A stretch of DNA of 64,000 nt. Source: JBNKHH01 sp050290245. Lineage in GTDB: Bacteria > Pseudomonadota > Alphaproteobacteria > Rhodobacterales > Rhodobacteraceae. Numbering within the stretch: the first letter of the stretch is position 1; each line of letters starts with the position of its first letter. The notes beneath the pieces were generated by a model, which saw only the letters and a program-made list of their open reading frames with translations, did no database searches and had not been told where the DNA came from. Location: NCBI GenBank assembly GCA_050290245.1, contig JBNKHH010000021.1, forward strand, positions 1 through 64,000, given 5' to 3'. The position numbers were made by a program, and so were the translations under genes. Below, piece by piece: positions 44,194 to 51,729 of this stretch.

Positions 44194-44622
44194 CACCTCG
44201 TCACCGACTACCGATTGAGCGGCTTCGAGCAGAGCGATCCGCAGAACGGATAATCTCCCGCTTTCGGTAAACGCTCCGTTGAACCCACCGTTATGGGCAT
44301 GGTCGAAAAGAACACGCAGGAACGCATCCCTGAGCTTGGGCTCCTTCGAAAAGACCAGTTCGGCCGTTTCCTGAACGGCTTCCAGTGACAGGGACAAGAC
44401 GACCAGAGACTGCACGCGCTCCTTTTGAATCACCGGCACGACGAATTGGTTCTTCATGGCGAAGTAATTCGGTTCGGCCACCTCCGCCCCGGTTTCGCTG
44501 GCGGCCATGTCTTCGCATGAAATGTCCGGACACTCTTTCGGCTCCGGCTTTACGACCATGCCAACGCCGCCCCCAACGGCCGTACCAACAATCAGAAAAA
44601 TGAGCGGAAGCAGCTTTCCCAT
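44152..44622 (-). CDS. Second FliL-like protein
   Basis: The 156-residue protein has an N-terminal transmembrane helix (about 3-22, LLPLIFLIVGTAVGGGVGMVV), a short spacer with two cysteines (ECPDISCEDM) and a FliL-like periplasmic domain with FVVPVIQKERVQSLVVLSLSLE and a C-terminal VSDILITEIVRQEM. It is the last gene of the leftward rod/ring operon after flgH. It shares the fold of the FliL at 34325-34798 but little sequence. The cysteine pair could form a periplasmic disulfide. Confidence 0.7.
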   Translation of the reverse strand: MGKLLPLIFLIVGTAVGGGVGMVVKPEPKECPDISCEDMAASETGAEVAEPNYFAMKNQFVVPVIQKERVQSLVVLSLSLEAVQETAELVFSKEPKLRDAFLRVLFDHAHNGGFNGAFTESGRLSVLRIALLEAAQSVVGDEVSDILITEIVRQEM

Positions 44623-44631
44623 GCGTCACCG

Positions 44632-45357
44632 TCAGAAAGGAAGAAGGATGTCGGCGATCTGCTGGCCATAGCGAGGCTGCTGCACATCGGTTATCTGGCC
44701 GCGTCCGCCATAGGAAATTCGGGCAGCGGCGATCTTGTCATAGGTGATCTCGTTGCGCCGCGAGATGTCTTCCGGGCGCACGTATCCGGTTACAAGAAGT
44801 TCACGAATTTCGAAATTCACACGCACTTCCTGGCTGCCTTGGATGCGCAGCACGCCGTTATCAAGGACATCCGTCACCGTAGCTGCGACTTTGAGCTCGA
44901 GAGATTCGTTACGACGCACCGATCCCTGGCCATTGCTTGACGACGATGAATCGAATTGGCCCGCATTGGCGAGCGAAGCGTCGCCAGGCAAAAGGCGGTC
45001 TACGACCTGGGGAATTCCGAGAAGTTCAGCCGCGCCGGATGACTCGGAGCCGCTGCGCGAGCGGGAAGAATTGTTGGAAATCTCGGCGCTGTCATCGATC
45101 TCGATGACGACAGTCAGGATGTCACCCTGTAGCCCGGCACGGCGGTCGCCCAGCAGAGACCCACGGCTCCCGCTCCACAGCGAGGCACGTTCGATGTCCG
45201 TATGCGGATCGATGGCCAGCGGGGGATGCACTCCCATGGCAAAGACCTCGGCCGAGTTGTCGGACGGCGTAAACTCCGGTGCACGGCCAACGTCTTCCAG
45301 GCGACCGCAAGACGATGCGAAAGAAAGCGCGACAATGGCAACTGTACGAGCATTCAT
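44632..45357 (-). CDS. flgH: Flagellar L-ring protein FlgH
   Basis: The 241-residue protein has a lipoprotein-type N-terminus (VALSFASSCGRLEDVG, with Cys17 as the likely lipidated residue) followed by SLWSGSRGSLLGDRRAGLQGDILTVVIEI (by key residues), a Ser-rich loop and VTGYVRPEDISRRNEITYDKIAAARISYGG, the clear mark of FlgH. It forms the outer-membrane L ring around the rod. It overlaps the flgA stop by four bases. The lipobox has alanine at -3 instead of leucine, a mild variant. Confidence 0.92.
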   Translation of the reverse strand: MNARTVAIVALSFASSCGRLEDVGRAPEFTPSDNSAEVFAMGVHPPLAIDPHTDIERASLWSGSRGSLLGDRRAGLQGDILTVVIEIDDSAEISNNSSRSRSGSESSGAAELLGIPQVVDRLLPGDASLANAGQFDSSSSSNGQGSVRRNESLELKVAATVTDVLDNGVLRIQGSQEVRVNFEIRELLVTGYVRPEDISRRNEITYDKIAAARISYGGRGQITDVQQPRYGQQIADILLPF

Positions 45358-45788
45358 CTTTTATACCCCTCTCTCGAAACGAGGATGCTGCCATCGGGTT
45401 GGACCTGGCCACTGACAGTCGTCCGGCTGGACAGGTTCATGGCGCGGACGATGTCGCCTGCCGCTCCGCGGGACAGGGCGCGCGCATCGGTCGAGATCAT
45501 CAAAGCACCTTGCCGATAGACGACGGTCACCGGCTGATTGCGCTCGATCAAGGCCGGCGCACCAACGTGCTGGGGCAGAATCGCACGGCCAGGATAAAGC
45601 GTGATCTTGGCTTCCAGCCCGACGATCTCGGCATCGGCGGGCAAGGCGCCTGGCACGTTCTTGTCGGCGATGGCAATATCCTCGGCGGATATGATCGTAT
45701 TGGGGCGCACGACGCGAGCCGCAGCGAGTGTGCCCGACTGCGCAGGGTGGCCAAGGGTCGCCAGGATCAAGACTGCAACTCGAATCAT
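45354..45788 (-). CDS. flgA: Flagellar P-ring assembly chaperone FlgA
   Basis: The 144-residue protein has a signal peptide (about 1-18, cleavage near QSG) and an SAF domain with ARVVRPNTIISAEDI, LYPGRAILPQHVGAPALI and a C-terminal LSSRTTVSGQVQPDGSILV. FlgA helps FlgI assemble into the P ring. It overlaps flgG and flgH by four bases on either side. Confidence 0.9.
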   Translation of the reverse strand: MIRVAVLILATLGHPAQSGTLAAARVVRPNTIISAEDIAIADKNVPGALPADAEIVGLEAKITLYPGRAILPQHVGAPALIERNQPVTVVYRQGALMISTDARALSRGAAGDIVRAMNLSSRTTVSGQVQPDGSILVSREGYKR

Positions 45789-46570
45789 CTGATTTGCGTG
45801 GTTGCGGCCAGGATTTGATCGGCAGCCGATATGACCTTGGCGTTGAGCTCATAACCCCGCTGCGCTTCGATGAGTTCGGTGATCTCGCGCACGGGATCGA
45901 CTGAACTTTCTTCGAGGTAGCCTTGTCGAACCGTGCCAAGCCCGTCGGAGCCGGGGGTCGAGGTGAAGGGTGCACCCGAAGCCGGGGATTCCAGAAAGAG
46001 GTTCGAGCCAACCGCCTCGAGCCCCTTGGAGTTTGGAAACCCGGTCAAGGTAAACTGTCCCAGAAGTTCGGGCTCGATCTGATCGTTGAAATAGGCGTAG
46101 ACCTCGCCGTCGGCATTGATTGAAATACTGCGCGCGTCCTCTGGAATCGTGATGTCAGGGACAACGGGATAACCGTCGGAGGTCACCACGAGGCCGTCGG
46201 CGGATCGCTTCAGCCCGCCATCGCGCGTATAAGCCGATATACCCGCCGGAAGCGTGACCTCAAGATAGCCGGATCCCTCGATGGCAAGATCAAGGTCTCC
46301 GCCTGTCGCGCTGCTTGATCCCTGCATGACGTTCATCGATACGGCAGAGGGGCGCACGCCAAGGCCTAGCTGAACGCCGGTCGGAAGGACGGTTCCGTCG
46401 GTCGCGTTTATGGTACCCGGCCGCGTGGCCTGTTGGTAATGCAGGTCGGCAAATTCGGCGCGGCGGGCGTTGTAACCTGTCGTGCTCATGTTCGCGAGGT
46501 TGTTCGAAATCACCTCGACACGGGTCTGCTGGGCGCTCATACCCGTGGCTGCAATCGTTAAAGCACGCAT
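45785..46570 (-). CDS. flgG: Flagellar distal rod protein FlgG
   Basis: The 261-residue protein starts MRALTIAATGMSAQQTRVEV, continues with SNNLANMSTTGYNARRAEF, carries LDLAIEGSGYLEV in the middle, and ends with ITELIEAQRGYELNAKVISAADQILAATTQIR by its key residues. This is a complete FlgG. ATG 46570 is chosen because AGGAAACG lies just upstream and the family N-terminus begins here; the frame is open to 46678. Confidence 0.94.
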   Translation of the reverse strand: MRALTIAATGMSAQQTRVEVISNNLANMSTTGYNARRAEFADLHYQQATRPGTINATDGTVLPTGVQLGLGVRPSAVSMNVMQGSSSATGGDLDLAIEGSGYLEVTLPAGISAYTRDGGLKRSADGLVVTSDGYPVVPDITIPEDARSISINADGEVYAYFNDQIEPELLGQFTLTGFPNSKGLEAVGSNLFLESPASGAPFTSTPGSDGLGTVRQGYLEESSVDPVREITELIEAQRGYELNAKVISAADQILAATTQIR

Positions 46571-46583
46571 ATCGTTTCCTTTT

Positions 46584-47306
46584 TTACCGTTGCCCCATCG
46601 TCCGGATCGCCGTCCGGACACGTTCATCTTCGCGGTCGAGGAAGGTGGTTCCCAGTTCGTAGGCGCGCTGAACCTCAATCATACGCGATAACTCGGTGAC
46701 GGGATCGACGTTCGAACGTTCGACAAACCCCTGAAGAATCCGCGCCTCTTCCGTTGGGACGGGATCGCCGCCGGGATCGAAGCGCACTCCTTCGGCGCGC
46801 GACATCGCCAGGGGGTCGGCCGGTTGCCACAGCCCTATCTGGGCGATCGGATTGCCGTCGGCAGAAAGCGTTCCGTCCGCTCCGAGCGCAATGCGCCCGG
46901 CGCCGGCGGGTACGAAAACCGGAGCACCGCCGGCGTCGAGAAGCGCCGCGCCGTCCGGGGCGACCAGCACCCCCTCGGGCGATGGAGTAAAGGTACCGGC
47001 GCGCGTCAGGCGATCGCCATCCGTAGTTGCCACAAGGAAGAACCCGTCGCCCTCGATCGCGAAATCGTACGTTCCGTTGGTTTGCATCAGCGATCCCTGG
47101 GACTGGTCGCTGACCCGGCCATTCGCATGAGCCATCGACAGGGATGGCGTCGTATCGCCGGAATTCGAAATATATTCAGAAAACACCAGGCCTTCGCGCC
47201 GATAGCCGTCCGTCGACATGTTGGCGATGTTCTGGGCAACGGTGTCAAGCTCTCGCAAGAGGCCGACCTGCCGGTTCAATGTGACGAAGTTCGTGCTGTC
47301 GACCAT
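46584..47306 (-). CDS. flgF: Flagellar proximal rod protein FlgF
   Basis: The 240-residue protein has the rod N-terminus (LDTVAQNIANMSTDGYRREG), the middle motif YDFAIEGDGFFLV and the C-terminal segment ELSRMIEVQRAYELGTTFLD. It is close to FlgG in design but has the FlgF start MVDSTNFVTLNRQVGLLREL. It lies between fliQ and flgG. Confidence 0.92.
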   Translation of the reverse strand: MVDSTNFVTLNRQVGLLRELDTVAQNIANMSTDGYRREGLVFSEYISNSGDTTPSLSMAHANGRVSDQSQGSLMQTNGTYDFAIEGDGFFLVATTDGDRLTRAGTFTPSPEGVLVAPDGAALLDAGGAPVFVPAGAGRIALGADGTLSADGNPIAQIGLWQPADPLAMSRAEGVRFDPGGDPVPTEEARILQGFVERSNVDPVTELSRMIEVQRAYELGTTFLDREDERVRTAIRTMGQR

Positions 47307-47307
47307 C

Positions 47308-47574
47308 TTATTGCCCCGCGATCAGAGGTATGATGGATGATTGGAAAAACTCGGCCAGCGAGCGTGTCATGAACCCCATTGAGACCCAGAACACGACAAG
47401 AATCGCCCCGAGTTTCGGCACGAAGGTGAGGGTCATCTCCTGCACCGAGGTCAGTGCCTGGAATAAGCCGACAGCCATCCCCGCAACCAACGCGACGGTG
47501 AGAATGGGCGCCGATATGATCACGGCAACCCAAAGTCCCTGCCGGAGGGTGTCAAAGATGACCGTCTCACCCAT
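47308..47574 (-). CDS. fliQ: Flagellar type III export gate protein FliQ
   Basis: The 88-residue protein has two transmembrane helices, with LRQGLWVAVIISAPILTVAL and VGLFQALTSVQEMTLTFVPK, the diagnostic FliQ stretch. It is part of the FliP-FliQ-FliR pore. ATG 47574 overlaps the fliE stop (TGATG); a GTG at 47577 is in frame. Unlike in many bacteria, fliQ is split from fliP and fliR and sits with the rod genes. Confidence 0.93.
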   Translation of the reverse strand: MGETVIFDTLRQGLWVAVIISAPILTVALVAGMAVGLFQALTSVQEMTLTFVPKLGAILVVFWVSMGFMTRSLAEFFQSSIIPLIAGQ

Positions 47575-47855
47575 CACACAGGCATCCGCAGGATTTCCTG
47601 ATAGGCTTCGACGACCCGATCGCGGACGGTTACCGCGGTTTCGACGGCGAGTTGGGTGTTGGCGAGCGCCTCGACCAACGCATGAGGGTCAGCGTTGCCG
47701 GTCATGGCTTCTTTGGCGATTGTCTCGGACTTGGCAAGCGTTTCGGCAAAATCTTTGGCCGCACGGCCAAGGAGGCTGCCTCCGTCGCCCGGGGTCGGCT
47801 CGACGGCTTTGGTTGCCCCATAGCCGCGCAACGCCTGAGTTAGTCTGACGTCCAT
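47574..47855 (-). CDS. fliE: Flagellar hook-basal body protein FliE
   Basis: The 93-residue protein has the FliE C-terminal signature ALANTQLAVETAVTVRDRVVE and ends YQEILRMPV. FliE joins the MS ring and export gate to the rod. ATG 47855 is chosen because AAGGAG lies six bases upstream; the ATG at 47861 directly abuts that site. It overlaps fliQ by one codon region and follows flgC by 11 bp. Confidence 0.93.
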   Translation of the reverse strand: MDVRLTQALRGYGATKAVEPTPGDGGSLLGRAAKDFAETLAKSETIAKEAMTGNADPHALVEALANTQLAVETAVTVRDRVVEAYQEILRMPV

Positions 47856-47866
47856 GGTCATCTCCT

Positions 47867-48259
47867 TCAGCGCCGCAAAAGTTCGAGCAGGCTGGACCGC
47901 ATTTTGCGCGCCTGATCGAACATTCTGAGGTTTGCTTCGTAGCTTCTTTGCGCTTCTCGCGCGTCGGCGATTTCGACTACCAGATTGACATTCGATCCGT
48001 CGTAGTAGCCGTCCTCGCCAGCAAGCGGATGGGACGGGTTGTACACCCGCTCCAACTCACTTCGGTCCAGCTGCACCGGACCAGCTGAAATCCGCCCCGT
48101 TTCACGGCCGGATTCGACGACGCTTTCAAACGTCGTCATCTTGCGCCGGTAGCCCGGCGTGTCCGCATTTGCGATATTTTCAGATATATGGCGCAGGCGG
48201 TTAGCCTGAGCCTGCATACCGGATGCGGAAATTCCTTTGCTGGTGTGAAGACCGTCCAT
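47867..48259 (-). CDS. flgC: Flagellar proximal rod protein FlgC
   Basis: The 130-residue protein has the rod N-terminus (RLRHISENIANADTPGYRRK), YVEP-type spacing with RVYNPSHPLAGEDGYYDGSNVN and the C-terminal DAREAQRSYEANLRMFDQAR. It is a standard FlgC. AGGT lies about eight bases before the ATG. It stands 5 bp after flgB. Confidence 0.94.
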   Translation of the reverse strand: MDGLHTSKGISASGMQAQANRLRHISENIANADTPGYRRKMTTFESVVESGRETGRISAGPVQLDRSELERVYNPSHPLAGEDGYYDGSNVNLVVEIADAREAQRSYEANLRMFDQARKMRSSLLELLRR

Positions 48260-48264
48260 GGTGA

Positions 48265-48654
48265 TTACCTGCCGCGTCCAAGTGATGTGCGCAGGATGTC
48301 GAGTGAACTGCGATATACACTGAGCGCGGTGTCATGGGCCGATTTGGCCTCGGAGGCGCGGACCATTTCGGTTTCCAGCGACACAGTGTTGCCATTGGGC
48401 GATGCCTCGCCGCCAAGATCATAGCTTCGGAAAGCGGTCTCGGCCGCGCTGGCCGTCAGGTGTTTGCTGCGCGTGGTGCGTTGCGCCTCAGCCGGCTCCG
48501 ACCTTTGATAGGTGTCGGAAAAATCGACAAGGTCGCGGGCGCGGTACCCGGGCGTGTCCGCATTGGCGATATTCTTCGCAATTTGAGTTTGGCGCGCACC
48601 TGCGTGTCGGGCGAGGCTTTGCGCCAGTTTCATTACATACGGTGTTTCTAACAT
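48265..48654 (-). CDS. flgB: Flagellar proximal rod protein FlgB
   Basis: The 129-residue protein has the rod N-terminus (GARQTQIAKNIANADTPGYR), a central variable part, and the C-terminal segment GNTVSLETEMVRASEAKSAH typical of FlgB. It opens the leftward flgB-flgC-fliE-fliQ-flgF-flgG-flgA-flgH-fliL2 operon. ATG 48654 with GGGAG upstream is preferred to the in-frame start at 48684. Confidence 0.93.
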   Translation of the reverse strand: MLETPYVMKLAQSLARHAGARQTQIAKNIANADTPGYRARDLVDFSDTYQRSEPAEAQRTTRSKHLTASAAETAFRSYDLGGEASPNGNTVSLETEMVRASEAKSAHDTALSVYRSSLDILRTSLGRGR

Positions 48655-48747
48655 CGGGGCTTCTCCCTCGATCGGATGCACCAAGGCTTAACCCTGATTC
48701 CTTTAGAAACAGTTTCACTAGAATGATCTCTATCGAAGGTGCGTCTG

Positions 48748-50082
48748 ATGCCCCAAATGAGAAGCCTGGATTTGATGTCGGCTGTCGTGAAACGGCATTC
48801 GGTCGTTGTCCGCGTCGGGCGGATTCGATCCTTGTCCAACAATCTGGTCGCAGTAGCAGGGTTGTCGGACGTAGCGAGCGTTGGGCACAGGGTCACTTTT
48901 GAGACAGAGCCGCCCATCCATGGCGAAGTGATCGGGCTGTCGGAGCGACAGGTCAATGTCCTGGTCGATGGCAGCCTTGCGGGATTGAAGATCGGGCAAG
49001 CCGTGCGTCACCTTGGAGAGACGGGGCTGTGTCCGGATGACAGTTGGCTTGGGCGGGTGATCGATGGTGAGGGACGGCCGCTGGACGGTATGCCGTTGAT
49101 CAACGGCAGCGATCTGGTGGAGCTTCATGTGCCACCACCGCCGGCCGCCGAACGGAGGCATCTTGGTTCCCGTCTGGACACCGGTTATGCGTTGTTCAAC
49201 ACGATTCTACCGATTGTTCGTGGCCAGCGCCTGGGTCTGTTTTCGGGGTCAGGCGTCGGAAAATCTAGCCTTATGGCGGCATTTGCGCGCGATATGGAGG
49301 CCGATATCGCCGTCATCGCGTTGATTGGAGAGCGGGGGCGCGAGGTCAATCAATTTGTGCATCGCGTGCTTGGGAAAAAGGGTCTGGCCAGAAGCATTGT
49401 CGTGGCGGCGACATCGGATCAATCGGCACTGGCACGACGGCGGGCGGCGTTTTCGGCGATGGCGATCGCAGAGCATTTCCGCAACCAGGGGCGGCATGTG
49501 CTTTTGATGCTGGATTCGATAACGAGGCTCGCTGAAGCACACCGCGAGATCGCCACATCTGCCGGTGAGCCAGCCACCATGCGGGGGTTTCCGCCGTCGA
49601 TGGTCTCGCTTATGGCGGGTTTTGCCGAAAGGGCGGGGCCGGGGGCAGAAGGTCAGGGTGACATCACAGGTATTTTCACCGTTCTAGTGTCCGGTTCGGA
49701 TATGGAAGAACCGGTCGCTGACACGCTGCGCGGGTTGCTGGACGGACACATCGTCCTGTCGCGCGCCATCGCTGAGAGGGGGCGTTTTCCGGCCGTTGAC
49801 GTTCTGCAATCTGTCTCGCGCAGCTTGCCCGAAGCGGCCAGCGATGAAGAAAACAGGCTCATCCTTCAGGCGCGGCGCCTGCTGAGTGTCTATGAGGAGT
49901 CCGAGATCATGGTGCGTTCGGGCTTGTACCAGCCGGGTTCCAATCCAGAGCTGGACCACGCGGTCGCGCTTTACCCGGCGCTCGAGGACTTCGCAGCCTC
50001 GCGTTCTGACGAAGGTATCGGCGAAAGTTTTGAGAAACTGGTTCAGGCGATGAGTTTGGAAGCCATAACGGTCTCAGAATAG
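48748..50082 (+). CDS. fliI: Flagellar export ATPase FliI
   Basis: The 444-residue ATPase has Walker A SGSGVGKSS (about 166-174), the FliI segment ALIGERGREVNQFV, Walker B HVLLMLDSITRLAEAHREI (by key residues), and LLDGHIVLSRAIAERGRFPA. It energises substrate entry into the export gate. It is divergent from flgB and its 3-prime end overlaps the convergent DUF1217 gene by nine bases. ATG 48748 follows GAAGGTG; a GTG at 48739 is in frame. Confidence 0.94.
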   Translation: MPQMRSLDLMSAVVKRHSVVVRVGRIRSLSNNLVAVAGLSDVASVGHRVTFETEPPIHGEVIGLSERQVNVLVDGSLAGLKIGQAVRHLGETGLCPDDSWLGRVIDGEGRPLDGMPLINGSDLVELHVPPPPAAERRHLGSRLDTGYALFNTILPIVRGQRLGLFSGSGVGKSSLMAAFARDMEADIAVIALIGERGREVNQFVHRVLGKKGLARSIVVAATSDQSALARRRAAFSAMAIAEHFRNQGRHVLLMLDSITRLAEAHREIATSAGEPATMRGFPPSMVSLMAGFAERAGPGAEGQGDITGIFTVLVSGSDMEEPVADTLRGLLDGHIVLSRAIAERGRFPAVDVLQSVSRSLPEAASDEENRLILQARRLLSVYEESEIMVRSGLYQPGSNPELDHAVALYPALEDFAASRSDEGIGESFEKLVQAMSLEAITVSE

Positions 50083-50877
50083 CGGCCGTTGGTTTTGCAA
50101 GAGAGAGAGCGCGACAGATCCACGTTGAGAAGAGGCAGTAAAAGTCGAGATCTCTGTCTGGACCAGGAAATTCCGGATCAGTTTTTCGCGCAAGCCCGGA
50201 TCATCGAAGTCCGCCGGAGTTGAAGTGCCGAACCGCCGCATTGACTTGTCCTTGAACACGTCAAGCTGTCGGTCAATATCGGCCGATGCCAGTTCGGATG
50301 GCAATCCGAGTGCCTGTTCAAAGACGGAACGCATCGCAGGCGTTCCCATTATCGTGTACCACGCCGCATCGTCGGACAAGTCGCGCCGGGCCAGCGAAGC
50401 CAGATCGCGCTCAATGCCCAGGGCAAGCCTCAGGTTGTCATCCTGTTCGCCAACCGCAATCTCGAATTGGCGGCTGGTATAGTCTTGCAGGATTTTGTCA
50501 GGAAAATCGCTAAGTACGGTCTTTGGCGGCTGAAGGTCGAAACCGAACGCGTCAGCCATGGCAAAATAGCGTTTGTCTGCAAGGCGGTTCGCAAAAGCGT
50601 CCTCGCTGAGGGTTCCCTCTTCCAGCACTTTCTTGACGAAGAATTTGTTCCCGATGTCGTCGTCAAGCCCGAAAGCACCAAGCGCAACCGAAAGGAGACG
50701 CCGGTCGTTCACAAGGTCTTCGGCAGTTTGGATGTCCGCGATGTTTTTGCGAAAATAATCTGTGCTACGGGCAACGGACGAAGAGGTGTCAAAGGTCGCC
50801 TGCTGTGCCTCTCGAGTCTGCCTGAGAAAGCTCCAGCCGATGTTTCCGCCAGCGGGAAGAACGGGTTGATAGGTCAT
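50074..50877 (-). CDS. DUF1217 flagellar-cluster protein
   Basis: The 267-residue, helical protein shows DUF1217-type repeats: FRKNIADIQTAEDLVNDRRL, LSVALGAFGLDDDIGNKFFV and LIRNFLVQTEISTFTASSQRG. The family occurs in alphaproteobacterial flagellar loci and contains no membrane segment; its function is not established. It lies after flbT in the fliC-flaF-flbT unit, which suggests a role in filament production or secretion. Confidence 0.82.
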   Translation of the reverse strand: MTYQPVLPAGGNIGWSFLRQTREAQQATFDTSSSVARSTDYFRKNIADIQTAEDLVNDRRLLSVALGAFGLDDDIGNKFFVKKVLEEGTLSEDAFANRLADKRYFAMADAFGFDLQPPKTVLSDFPDKILQDYTSRQFEIAVGEQDDNLRLALGIERDLASLARRDLSDDAAWYTIMGTPAMRSVFEQALGLPSELASADIDRQLDVFKDKSMRRFGTSTPADFDDPGLREKLIRNFLVQTEISTFTASSQRGSVALSLLQNQRPLF

Positions 50878-50879
50878 GA

Positions 50880-51278
50880 TTATTCCGCAGCGAGAAGGCG
50901 ATCCTCGCGTGGGATCAGGTTTCTGAGCGCTTTTAACGCCTGGTAGTACTTTGATGAGATCACAGCGTCGGTTGCGTCCTGAAGGGCCCGACGGCTGTCG
51001 GCATCGTGAAGCACTTGGCTGAGCTGCTCGATCCCGGTCAACAGCTGGCCGCGAGCTTCATCGGGTGCCGCATCGCCGGACAAGACCAGTTGGGCAATAT
51101 AGCACACGCGGCGCACCGGCGTCGTAGCATCGTCGGGATGCAAGGCATCCTTGAGGCGCAAGATATTTGCCTTTGGGGTCAGGATGGCGACGCGGGTTCT
51201 GCGGTCACCGTTTTCGATGACAGCACCGTTGATGAGCACGCGCTCCTTTGGAGCCAGTTTCAGAACAAGACCGCTCAT
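50880..51278 (-). CDS. flbT: Flagellin post-transcriptional regulator FlbT
   Basis: The 132-residue protein reads MSGLVLKLAPKERVLINGAV, then ANILRLKDALHPDDATTPVRR and KYYQALKALRNLIPREDRLL, all typical of FlbT. In Caulobacter FlbT binds the flagellin mRNA leader and lowers its stability until hooks are complete. It overlaps flaF by four bases (ATGA). The open frame extends far upstream, but that part only shadows flaF. Confidence 0.93.
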   Translation of the reverse strand: MSGLVLKLAPKERVLINGAVIENGDRRTRVAILTPKANILRLKDALHPDDATTPVRRVCYIAQLVLSGDAAPDEARGQLLTGIEQLSQVLHDADSRRALQDATDAVISSKYYQALKALRNLIPREDRLLAAE

Positions 51279-51652
51279 TGCGCGCTCTCCGGTCCGCGCA
51301 ATCCCTGAAGAATCGCGGCATTCACCTCGATCAAAACGGCTACGTTTCCCTGGCCCTGCAAGATTCGGCGGGTTTCGACACCCGTGAATTCGGCCAGCCA
51401 CATCAAACGGGCACGCAGGTCCTGCGGAAGTCCGTTGTCGGGGTTGGCCACATCGACGGCAAGGGTTGTCCAGAGCTTGCTGTTTTCGTGGAGAGCCGCG
51501 ACAAACTCGGGAAAGTTTGCGTTGCGGCGTTGTGCGGCGGATCGCAGACGGTGCGATATGCGGGCAATGGTTTCGTATTCTGCGGCGCGGTGCGATTTGA
51601 TCGGAACCGCGTTCCTGCCATAGCCTTCTCTGGCGCGTTCGACGACATTCAC
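51275..51652 (-). CDS. flaF: Flagellin synthesis/assembly factor FlaF
   Basis: The 125-residue helical protein has the FlaF pattern VERAREGYGRNAVPIKSHRAAEYE (by key residues), LHENSKLWTTLAVDVANPDNGLP and LMWLAEFT. In Caulobacter FlaF works with FlbT and promotes flagellin translation or secretion. It lies 77 bp after fliC on the same strand, behind a strong stem-loop. Confidence 0.92.
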   Translation of the reverse strand: MNVVERAREGYGRNAVPIKSHRAAEYETIARISHRLRSAAQRRNANFPEFVAALHENSKLWTTLAVDVANPDNGLPQDLRARLMWLAEFTGVETRRILQGQGNVAVLIEVNAAILQGLRGPESAQ

Positions 51653-51697
51653 GGAGGGGGTCTCCTAATACCCGGCTCGTTCGGAGCCTTGAAGGAT

Positions 51698-51722
51698 AGC
51701 CGGGCGGTTTTTCCGCCCGGCT
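51698..51722 (-). terminator. Strong stem-loop between fliC and flaF
   Basis: AGCCGGGCGG at 51698-51707 pairs perfectly with CCGCCCGGCT at 51713-51722 around a five-base loop (TTTTT on the plus strand). It begins eight bases past the fliC stop. No T-run follows in the fliC direction, so it may act as a 3-prime mRNA stabiliser or partial attenuator that gives much more fliC than flaF-flbT message. Confidence 0.65.
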
Positions 51723-51729
51723 GGCTGGA

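Noticed and set aside
48688..48720. TTAA and TTTAG elements between flgB and fliI that recall a CtrA site
   Set aside because: The spacing is more than seven bases, so it does not fit TTAA-N7-TTAA; only half sites are present.
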